Below are positions 1 through 6,007 of a stretch of DNA of 8,468 bases, piece by piece. The notes beneath the pieces were generated by a model that searched no databases, was not told the origin of the DNA, and saw only the letters and a program-made list of their open reading frames with translations. This stretch comes from Bacillota bacterium (GTDB taxonomy: Bacteria; Bacillota; Clostridia; Christensenellales; Borkfalkiaceae), in NCBI GenBank assembly GCA_003343805.1, contig QAKM01000017.1, positions 1 through 8,468 of the forward strand. Direction: 5' to 3'. The number at the start of each line of letters is the position of its first letter. Position 1 is the stretch's first letter. Position numbers and translations under genes: made by a program.

Positions 1-29
1 CCCGCGGGGCGGCAATGCCGCCCCGCGGG
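1..29 (-). terminator. Perfect GC-rich hairpin, probable terminator of the ABC-2 operon
   Basis: CCCGCGGGGCGGC (1-13) and its exact complement at 17-29 form a 13-bp stem with a 3-nt loop, 27 nt after the permease stop. On the minus strand any T-run would lie to the left of position 1, outside the window, so the terminator call rests on stem strength and position. Reading on the plus strand, no T-run follows the hairpin directly. Confidence 0.6.
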
Positions 30-56
30 CGCTCTGACTCTTCAAATTCCTCTTTT

Positions 57-962
57 TTATACCCGATGCCTCTTCGCGCGGAGATAAGCCGCGAAGACGA
101 AACAGACCGCAAACAGCAGCGCGACGCCCGCCAGAATGGCCGCCGCACTCCAGCCGGGGAGCTGTATCCCGAAGAAGTCGATGTGTACGGAGAACTCATC
201 GGCGAGGGCGTCCGCAAACGGCTTGCCCGCGACGCGCTCCATCTCCCCCAGCGTCCCCTGCATCAGAAAGCCGCGGAAGAGGCCCGCAGAGTAGCTCCCC
301 GGCACGAAGAGGGTGATATACTGCACCCATTCGGGGAAGGAGCTGATGGGAATGTACGCGCCGATAAGGAATCCCGTCACCGTGCCGACGATGATGTTGA
401 TGCCCGTGAACGCCCCTTCCGACCGCAGAAAGCCCATCAGAAAGACGAGCATCGTCGAGGAGGCGACGACGGAGAGAAGCGCCGTGCCGATGGCGCCGAA
501 TACTTCGGCGACGGTCAGAAACCAGCTCCCCGAAAGAGCGAGATAGGCAAAGCAGACGCCCAGTACGATGAGCGAGATGACCGCCCCCGCGATGAGCACG
601 GACAGAAAGTATGCGGCAGGCGCCGCCCACGAGGGCACGGGAGAGGCGAGAAAGTCCGCCGCCACTCCCTTGATGCGGTCCTGGATCATCGTCCCGCACG
701 CGCAGAGGGGCACGGTGATGCAGGTGGTCGCCATCACGCCCGAGAGCATCCAGCTGTCGCTGAAAGCCCGCACGGCATCGTCCGCCGTCACGCCGAACTC
801 CGCAAGGGCCGCCGCGATGCCGTCCGACTGCATCCGCCCGATAAAGAGCACATAAAGCCCGAGCACGATGAGAGGGGAGAGCAGAGAGAAAAAGACGTTT
901 GCCCTGTCCCGCAGAAAAACTTTTAAGTTGCGCATGGTGAGCGCGTAGAGGGCTGTGGTCAT
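57..962 (-). CDS. ABC-2 type transporter permease
   Basis: This 301-residue protein is the membrane partner of the ATPase. It has a short N-terminal cytoplasmic segment with RNLKVFLRDR, a family-typical amphipathic stretch, then about six hydrophobic helices (near 23-42, 72-92, 116-141, 148-177, 186-207 and 271-293). The segment IPISSFPEWVQYITLFVPGS (204-223) followed by YSAGLFRGF is characteristic of ABC-2 permeases. Between helices 5 and 6 lies a polar segment of about 60 residues. The length is normal for the family. The start ATG at 962 overlaps the ATPase stop as ATGA and has AAGGAG 8 nt upstream, inside the ATPase gene, so the two are translationally coupled. The stop is TAA at 57-59. 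Two such half-size subunits would normally pair in the membrane. The substrate is unknown. Confidence 0.92.
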   Translation of the reverse strand: MTTALYALTMRNLKVFLRDRANVFFSLLSPLIVLGLYVLFIGRMQSDGIAAALAEFGVTADDAVRAFSDSWMLSGVMATTCITVPLCACGTMIQDRIKGVAADFLASPVPSWAAPAAYFLSVLIAGAVISLIVLGVCFAYLALSGSWFLTVAEVFGAIGTALLSVVASSTMLVFLMGFLRSEGAFTGINIIVGTVTGFLIGAYIPISSFPEWVQYITLFVPGSYSAGLFRGFLMQGTLGEMERVAGKPFADALADEFSVHIDFFGIQLPGWSAAAILAGVALLFAVCFVFAAYLRAKRHRV

Positions 963-1876
963 ACGGTCTCTCCTTTTAACGATCTCCCGGTAACGGTCAG
1001 AAACACATCATCCATGCTCCCCTTGACGTATTCAAAGTCTGCGCTGAGGTCCGGATGCTCCGCCAAAAAGGCGCGCGCCCGCTCGGCGCTCTCGCAGGAG
1101 ACGATAAGGCAGTTTTCCCCCTCCCCCGCGGCGACGCCCGCCTCCCGCAGCCCGGCGCGCAGGACGGATAAATCGCCGTAGAGTTTCAGAGAGCTTTCCG
1201 AATACCGGTTCTTAAGCTCCTGCGGGCTGCCGTCGGCAGCGATGAGCCCGCGATCCAAGATCATCACGCGATCGGAGCCGTCTGCCTCCTCCATATAGTG
1301 GGTGGTGAGGAACACGGTCATCCGCGTCTCGCGGCGCAGCCGCTGCACCGTCTCCCATACCGTGCGGCGCGTCTGCGGGTCGAGGCCCGTCGTCGGTTCG
1401 TCGAGAAAGAGCAGCTCGGGCGTGTGGATAAGCCCGCGCGCGATATCCGCCCTCCGCCGCTGTCCGCCGCTGAGTTTGCCGAAGGGACGGTCGAGAATGT
1501 CGGCAAGCGAGAGCATTTCATCCAGCTCCGAAAGCCGCTTTTTCCACGCCCTGCCGCCGATGCCGTAAAAGGAGGCACGGGTGAGCAGGTTTTCACGGAC
1601 GGTGAGCCTGTCGTCGAGCACCGTCCTCTGAAAGACGACGCCCACGCGCTGCTTGATCGCCCGGGCGTCACGGTCGAGATCGAACCCGCAGATATGCACG
1701 CTGCCCTCATCCTTCGGAAGGATGGAGCAGAGGATGTTGATGGTCGTGCTCTTGCCCGCGCCGTTGACGCCGAGGAAGGAAAAGAGGCTGCCCCTTTCCA
1801 CGCGAAAGGAGATGCCCCTGACGGCCTGCGTCTCGCCGTATGATTTTTTCAGCCCCTCCGCTTCGATGATATCCAT
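959..1876 (-). CDS. ABC-2 type export system ATP-binding protein (DrrA/CcmA-like)
   Basis: This 305-residue cytoplasmic ATPase should energise the permease encoded next to it. Motifs: Walker A GVNGAGKS (36-43), Q-loop VVFQ (Q83), signature LSGGQRRR (135-142), Walker B LLFLDEP (D159, E160), the PTTGLDPQTR block after it, and switch His193 in TTHYMEEAD. A C-terminal domain of about 75 residues (230-305) resembles that of DrrA-type drug or lipid exporters and ends in a typical DDVFLTVTGR block. The ATG at 1876 is preceded by a purine-rich GGGGAGGGGAT stretch as ribosome binding site. The stop overlaps the permease start as ATGA. Related pairs export drugs, antibiotics, lipids or polysaccharides, but nothing here fixes the substrate. 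Confidence 0.93.
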   Translation of the reverse strand: MDIIEAEGLKKSYGETQAVRGISFRVERGSLFSFLGVNGAGKSTTINILCSILPKDEGSVHICGFDLDRDARAIKQRVGVVFQRTVLDDRLTVRENLLTRASFYGIGGRAWKKRLSELDEMLSLADILDRPFGKLSGGQRRRADIARGLIHTPELLFLDEPTTGLDPQTRRTVWETVQRLRRETRMTVFLTTHYMEEADGSDRVMILDRGLIAADGSPQELKNRYSESSLKLYGDLSVLRAGLREAGVAAGEGENCLIVSCESAERARAFLAEHPDLSADFEYVKGSMDDVFLTVTGRSLKGETV

Positions 1877-1920
1877 ATCCCCTCCCCTATGCCGCCGCGC
1901 TTATCGCTTCGCCGCATTTA

Positions 1921-1955
1921 AGATCTGCCGCGTTCACTGCGCGGCATTCCGATCT
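1921..1955 (-). other. Inverted repeat (hairpin) in the ABC-2 operon leader
   Basis: TGCCGCG (1926-1932) and CGCGGCA (1940-1946) form a perfect 7-bp stem with a 7-nt loop. Outer arms AGATC (1921-1925) and GATCT (1951-1955) add five pairs across a 4-nt bulge. The predicted transcription start near 1950 falls inside one outer arm, so the RNA may keep only the inner hairpin. No T-run follows, so this is not a terminator. It could be a 5'-end stabilising hairpin or a repressor site; the sequence does not decide. Confidence 0.4.
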
Positions 1956-1956
1956 C

Positions 1957-1985
1957 AGCTTACCATATCTTCCCCTCCCTGTCAA
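1957..1985 (-). promoter_or_regulatory. Candidate sigma-A promoter for the ABC-2 operon
   Basis: The minus strand has TTGACA at 1985-1980 (6 of 6 consensus bases), a 17-nt spacer, and TAAGCT at 1962-1957 (3 of 6 bases of TATAAT). Transcription would start near 1950, giving a leader of about 75 nt before the ATPase gene. The -35 box and spacing are strong and the -10 box is weak. Its position between the opp terminator and the first ABC-2 gene supports the call. Confidence 0.55.
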
Positions 1986-1989
1986 CCAT

Positions 1990-2010
1990 AAGATGTCATA
2001 AAGATGTCAT
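1990..2010 (-). repeat. Tandem 10-bp direct repeat, candidate operator
   Basis: On the minus strand ATGACATCTT occurs at 2010-2001 and again at 1999-1990, identical and with an 11-nt period, so both copies face the same side of the helix. The second copy ends 4 nt before a perfect TTGACA -35 box. Tandem sites with an 11-nt period next to a -35 box are typical of OmpR/PhoB-type response regulators. A repressor is equally possible, and no regulator gene is visible in the window. Confidence 0.5.
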
Positions 2011-2021
2011 CAAATCGTAAA

Positions 2022-2060
2022 ATGTACAAACAAACTCCCCCTTCCGAACAGCAGGGGGAG
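2022..2060 (-). terminator. Rho-independent terminator of the opp operon
   Basis: Seventeen nt after the stop of the DUF3899-like gene, the minus strand reads CTCCCCCT, a 10-nt loop, then AGGGGGAG: a perfect 8-bp stem (2053-2060 with 2035-2042). TTTGTTTGT follows at once. The opposite strand has no T-run directly after the hairpin, so this terminator serves minus-strand transcription. Confidence 0.85.
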
Positions 2061-2077
2061 AAATGCTTTTACCAAAT

Positions 2078-2479
2078 TCAGGCGGCACCCACGGTATCGT
2101 ACAGGATGAGGAACACGACGGAGATCGCAAGCATCGCCAGCCCGACGATGAGGACGTAGGAGACGCTGCGCTTGCGGTCCTTGCGGGCCTCACGGTAGTC
2201 GTAGAAGGTCTTGTACTTGCGCTCCACCTTGGAGGACTTGAACGTGTACCAGAGCAGCGAGACGGCGTAACCGAGCATATCGAACACGCCCCCGTTGCTC
2301 GCGACGACGATGAGGCCGCCGCAGGTGAGGAACACGCCCGACACGAAGAAGGCATCGCACCAGATCTGCATGGCGATCTCGACGTCCGTCTCCGTAAAGC
2401 CGTTCTTCATGAGGACGACGAGGAGCACGATGAGCATCCCCACGCCCGTTGTGATGAGATAACGGTAGACCGTCTTCAT
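2078..2479 (-). CDS. Small membrane protein, DUF3899-like, last gene of the opp operon
   Basis: This 133-residue protein has a short basic N-terminus (MKTVYRY) and hydrophobic helices at about 7-24, 37-60 and 106-127, with a weaker hydrophobic stretch at 66-79. A strongly basic, aromatic loop (about 81-104, KVERKYKTFYDYREARKDRKR region) should be cytoplasmic. The pattern of a GG-containing second helix, SNGGVFDMLGY, a KYKxFYDYREARKxRKR linker and a last helix resembles the DUF3899 family of uncharacterised small membrane proteins in Bacillota; I assign this from memory of the family. The ATG at 2479 lies 1 nt after the oppF stop (TGATATG). AGGAAG sits about 15 nt upstream, too far for a strong site, so translation is probably coupled to oppF. 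An earlier in-frame start would run into oppF and is rejected. The function is unknown; its place in the operon suggests a link with the importer. Confidence 0.82.
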   Translation of the reverse strand: MKTVYRYLITTGVGMLIVLLVVLMKNGFTETDVEIAMQIWCDAFFVSGVFLTCGGLIVVASNGGVFDMLGYAVSLLWYTFKSSKVERKYKTFYDYREARKDRKRSVSYVLIVGLAMLAISVVFLILYDTVGAA

Positions 2480-2480
2480 A

Positions 2481-3764
2481 TCAGAGGCCGAGCTCTTCCT
2501 TGTACTTTTCAAACTCCGCGCCGTTGCAGTAAATGAAGTGCCCCGGCGTGATCTCCCGCATCGTAGGGCCCTCAACGGAATAGTCGTGCTCGGCGAGCGG
2601 GTTGTAGGTGATGCGCTGACGCTGCTTTTCGTACTGCGGGTCGGGCAGCGGGATCGCGGAGAGCAGCGAGCGCGTATAGGGATGCAGGGGATGCGCAAAC
2701 AGCTCGTCGGAGGGCGCAAGCTCGACCATCTTGCCGAAATACATGACGCCGATGCGGTCGGAGAAGTACTTGACGACGGACAGGTCGTGCGCGATGAAGA
2801 GCACGGTGATGCCCAGCTCGCTTCTGAGATCGTTCAAAAGGTTGATGACCTGCGCCTGAATGGACACATCGAGCGCGGACACGGGTTCGTCGGCGATGAT
2901 GAGCTCGGGCTCCATGATGACGGAACGGGCAATGCCGATACGCTGACGCTGACCGCCCGAGAACTCGTGCGGGTAACGCCCTGCGTGCTCGCGGACGAGG
3001 CCGACCTTTTCGAGGATGTTATACACCTTCTCGTCGATATATTCCTTATCCTTGATGCCGTGGATGATGAGGCCCTCGGCGATGATGTCGCGCACGGTCA
3101 TGCGGGGGTTGAGCGAAGCGATGGGGTCCTGGAAGATCATCTGGATGCGGTTGACGATGCGCTCGTGGCCCGCAACGCGGAGACGGGTCTTGTAATCTTT
3201 TTCGACCTTCTTGCGCTCCTCGTCCGTGGTGCAGGCGGCGATCGCCCCCTTCATCTCCTCCTTGAGCGCCGCAACGACCTTTTCTGCATGGTCCTTGTCG
3301 CAGAACTTCTGGTCGTGCTTGGCGGATGCGATGAGCTTGCGGTTCTCCAAAACGGAGGTGCGGTACTGCCCCTCCGCTTCGGCACGCAGCTTCTTGTTGA
3401 GCGCTTCGGCCTGCGCCTTGTCGGCGCCCTGCGCGATCTCCTCCGCCTTCTGCTTGTTAAGGGCAGCTATCTTTTCGCGATAGGCGGTGCGCGCCGCGCG
3501 GATGGCCTCCTTATAGGAGCGCGTACCCGCGCAGATGCGCTGTCCCTCGAAGTAGACGTTGCCCGAAGTGATGTCATAGAGCTTGATGATGGAACGGCCC
3601 GTGGTCGTCTTACCGCAGCCGGACTCGCCGACGAGGCCGAACACTTCGCCCTTCTTGATGTCGAAGCTGACGTCGTCGACCGCCTTGAGTTCGCGCCCGG
3701 GGCCCATCTTGAAATATTGACAGAGATGTTCGACCTTCAACAAGGTCTCTTCCTGATGTTCCAT
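2481..3764 (-). CDS. oppF: Oligopeptide ABC transporter ATPase OppF with about 120-residue insertion
   Basis: This is the partner ATPase of OppD. It is 427 residues long, against a usual 305-330. Motifs: Walker A GESGCGKT (46-53), Q-loop IFQDP (Q212), signature FSGGQRQR (268-275), Walker B LIIADEP (D292, E293), D-loop ALD (to 299) and switch His326 in FIAHD. An extra charged helical segment lies at about 80-202, between the strand ending YFEGQRI and the usual RIQMIFQDP. It contains a weak repeat, [11 protein letters not shown] near 101 and [11 protein letters not shown] near 121. The insertion point differs from that in OppD, where the extra part follows the Q-loop. The C-terminal tail ([15 protein letters not shown]) matches the Gram-positive AmiF/OppF type and has a single cysteine, so an iron-sulfur cluster is unlikely. 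AAGGAG lies 8 nt before the ATG, formed by the last codons of oppD; the gap is 4 nt. Confidence 0.94.
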   Translation of the reverse strand: MEHQEETLLKVEHLCQYFKMGPGRELKAVDDVSFDIKKGEVFGLVGESGCGKTTTGRSIIKLYDITSGNVYFEGQRICAGTRSYKEAIRAARTAYREKIAALNKQKAEEIAQGADKAQAEALNKKLRAEAEGQYRTSVLENRKLIASAKHDQKFCDKDHAEKVVAALKEEMKGAIAACTTDEERKKVEKDYKTRLRVAGHERIVNRIQMIFQDPIASLNPRMTVRDIIAEGLIIHGIKDKEYIDEKVYNILEKVGLVREHAGRYPHEFSGGQRQRIGIARSVIMEPELIIADEPVSALDVSIQAQVINLLNDLRSELGITVLFIAHDLSVVKYFSDRIGVMYFGKMVELAPSDELFAHPLHPYTRSLLSAIPLPDPQYEKQRQRITYNPLAEHDYSVEGPTMREITPGHFIYCNGAEFEKYKEELGL

Positions 3765-3768
3765 GATG

Positions 3769-6006
3769 TCACTCCTTTTCTTCTTGCTGCGCTTGTGCGG
3801 CCTCCGCCATACGGCCCTTCATGCGGGCGATACGGTCGGTCACCGACTTGGGCGGGTCGATCTTGGGTGCGTCGGGATGCAGCAGCCACGTCGCCGCATA
3901 GTGGGTATCCGAGATGCGGAACATGGGCGGCTGTGCCTCGAAGTCGATCTTGAGCGCGTACTTGTTGCGCTCGGCAAAGGCATCGCCCTTGGGCGGGTAG
4001 ATCATGTTGGGCGGCGTGCCGGGGATGGCCTCCAGCTTCTCCTTGGTGTCGAGGTCGGGCATCGACGAAAGGAGCGCCCAGGTGTAGGGATGTGCAGGCG
4101 AATAGAACACGTCGTCCGCCGTGCCGATCTCCACGATCTTGCCCGCGTACATCACGGCGACGCGGTCCGCCATGTTGGCGACGACGCCCAGATCGTGCGT
4201 GATGAAGATGACGGAAAGCTGACGCTCCTCCTTGACGCGGTTGATGAGTTCGAGGATCTGCGCCTGGATGGTCACATCGAGCGCCGTCGTGGGCTCATCG
4301 CAGATGAGGATATCGGGGTTTGCGGCGAGCGCGATCGCGATGACGATACGCTGACGCATACCGCCCGAGAACTCGAAGGGATACTGGCGGTAACGCTTCC
4401 TCGGCTCGGGGATGCCCACCTCCTCGAGGAGCTTCAGCGCGCGCGTCTTGGCCATGTTGCGCGTGACCTTGTACGCGACGTCGGATGCCTTCTGCTTGAG
4501 GTAGTCCACCATCGCGACGGTGCGCTCGTCAAAGTCGACGTTCTCGCCGATCGCAAGGCGGCGCTTGAAGTCCTCCTCGATGCGGACGAGCACGGAGACG
4601 ATGTCCTTTGCTGCCTTGTCGAGATCGACGAGCTTCTTGTCTGCGACGACGTAATCGGGCGTCTTGCCGCGGGCGACCTTGCGCTCGTAGGACGCCATCT
4701 GGCGCGCATAGCGCGTCTCTTCCTTCTTGTTGCGCTCGATGCCGTCGTAGTACTGACGGATGGCCTCGCGCAGGCTGGTGCGGAAGGTATAGGCCGAGTT
4801 GTCCTTGATGATCTCGAGGCGGTCGATCGCATCCTCGACGGCAGAGGCGATCTCCTTCGCGGCGGAGATGACCTCCGCATGATCGAGCTCCGCCTTCTCA
4901 AAGACGGGCTTGAGGCGGGCGATGACTTCGAGCGCCTCCTTCTGCTTCGAGAGCGAGCGGCGATGGGAATAGATGAGCCCCTCCTTCGCGAGCTCGATGA
5001 ACTCGAGCATGAACTTCTCGTCGAGCACCTTGCGCAGATGCGCGTTGAGGGACGGGATGTCCATGTCGGGGAGGGTCTCCCCTTCAAAAGTGAGATAGTA
5101 ACCGATCGCAAAGAAGTTGGGCTTCTCGTACGCGATCGCCTCCGAAAGGATCTCGCGCATCTTGCGGAGGGCGGCGAGGATGTCCTCTTCGGGGAAGGTG
5201 AAGGGCTTGGTCTGCTTGCGCACAACGGAGCAGGCCGCCTTCTTTGCCCGGTAGGAGAGGGGCACGCGGATGAGCGACTTGAGTTTGAGCGCCTCCTCCT
5301 TCAGCTCCCCGGCACGCGCATGAACGACGTAACGGGAAACGGAATCTTTGGCAAGGCGGATGATCTCGCGCGCATCGGAGACGAGCGTCTGCGCCGCGTG
5401 CTTTTCGATCTCGAATGCAAGGTCGTCGATGTCCTTGACGGCATCGGACGCCGCCTCGCGGGCGCGGTTGTAGGCGTTTTCGAGTTCAAGGTGCTTGACC
5501 TCGAACTTGTTGAAGTCGCTGCACTTCTTGGCATTGCGCGCCGCCGAATCCTTGCCGAGGGCCTCATCCATGCTGTCGTTGAGGAGCTTGAGCGTCGCAT
5601 TGAAGCTGCTGCGCGCCTCCCTCTGGCTGAGCTTGCCCTTGATGAGCATGGCCTCAGTCATCTGCTTGCCCACACGCATGATGGGGTTGAGCGAGGAGAG
5701 AGGATCCTGGAAGATCATGGCGACCTTGTCGCCGCGGATCTTGTGGAAATCCTCTTCGGAGATCTTCATGAGATCCTGCCCGTCGTAGATGATCTCGCCG
5801 CCCTCCTTGATGGCGTTGGCTGCGAGGATGCCGAGGACGGCGCGCGTCGTGACCGACTTGCCCGAGCCCGACTCGCCCACGATGGCGAGCGTTTCGCCCT
5901 TATAGAGCTTGAAGCTGATATCGCGGACGGCCTGGACCTTGCCGTTGGACGTCCGGAAGGAGATCTTGAGGTCGTTGACCTCGAGTTTGACTTCTCTGTT
6001 TTCCAT
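3769..6006 (-). CDS. oppD: Oligopeptide ABC transporter ATPase OppD with about 390-residue helical insertion
   Basis: This is one of the two cytoplasmic ATPases that power peptide uptake. It is 745 residues long, about twice the family norm of 320-360. Intact ABC motifs: Walker A GESGSGKS (44-51), Q-loop IFQDP (Q100), signature FSGGMRQR (546-553), Walker B ILICDEP (D570, E571), D-loop ALD (to 577) and switch His604 in FITHD. Residues about 134-520 are extra. They split the helical subdomain between Q-loop and signature, and are mostly charged, Ala/Lys/Glu/Arg-rich predicted helix with a small aromatic patch near 297-310. Removing them restores a normal OppD of about 358 residues. The C-terminal OppD/DppD region (650-720) carries D675, N681, D688 and T706 where iron-sulfur forms have cysteines; it resembles the cysteine-free AmiE/OppD type I recall from streptococci and lactococci. 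GGAGG lies 6 nt before the ATG, inside the end of oppC; the gap to oppC is 1 nt. Confidence 0.94.
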   Translation of the reverse strand: MENREVKLEVNDLKISFRTSNGKVQAVRDISFKLYKGETLAIVGESGSGKSVTTRAVLGILAANAIKEGGEIIYDGQDLMKISEEDFHKIRGDKVAMIFQDPLSSLNPIMRVGKQMTEAMLIKGKLSQREARSSFNATLKLLNDSMDEALGKDSAARNAKKCSDFNKFEVKHLELENAYNRAREAASDAVKDIDDLAFEIEKHAAQTLVSDAREIIRLAKDSVSRYVVHARAGELKEEALKLKSLIRVPLSYRAKKAACSVVRKQTKPFTFPEEDILAALRKMREILSEAIAYEKPNFFAIGYYLTFEGETLPDMDIPSLNAHLRKVLDEKFMLEFIELAKEGLIYSHRRSLSKQKEALEVIARLKPVFEKAELDHAEVISAAKEIASAVEDAIDRLEIIKDNSAYTFRTSLREAIRQYYDGIERNKKEETRYARQMASYERKVARGKTPDYVVADKKLVDLDKAAKDIVSVLVRIEEDFKRRLAIGENVDFDERTVAMVDYLKQKASDVAYKVTRNMAKTRALKLLEEVGIPEPRKRYRQYPFEFSGGMRQRIVIAIALAANPDILICDEPTTALDVTIQAQILELINRVKEERQLSVIFITHDLGVVANMADRVAVMYAGKIVEIGTADDVFYSPAHPYTWALLSSMPDLDTKEKLEAIPGTPPNMIYPPKGDAFAERNKYALKIDFEAQPPMFRISDTHYAATWLLHPDAPKIDPPKSVTDRIARMKGRMAEAAQAQQEEKE

Positions 6007-6007
6007 A

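Noticed and set aside
15..926. Plus-strand open frame of 303 codons opposite the ABC-2 permease
   Set aside because: It is the codon-aligned shadow of the permease, strongly basic and low-complexity; the minus strand shows six membrane helices and a ribosome binding site.
1921..1955. Leader hairpin considered as an attenuator or riboswitch
   Set aside because: No T-run follows the stem and I recognise no conserved riboswitch core; the leader of about 75 nt is short for one.
1988..2012. Short repeats considered as the start of a CRISPR array
   Set aside because: Only two 10-bp copies separated by 1 nt; there are no spacers and no cas genes in the window.
2538..3953. Plus-strand open frame of 471 codons opposite oppF
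   Set aside because: It is the codon-aligned shadow of oppF, with no recognisable domain and no ribosome binding site or operon context.
4434..5225. Minus-strand open frame of 263 codons inside the OppD insertion, considered as evidence of a frameshift or nested gene
   Set aside because: Its product is nearly all Arg and Ser, as expected from reading GC-rich codons out of frame. The oppD frame is continuous through the region with sensible helical composition.
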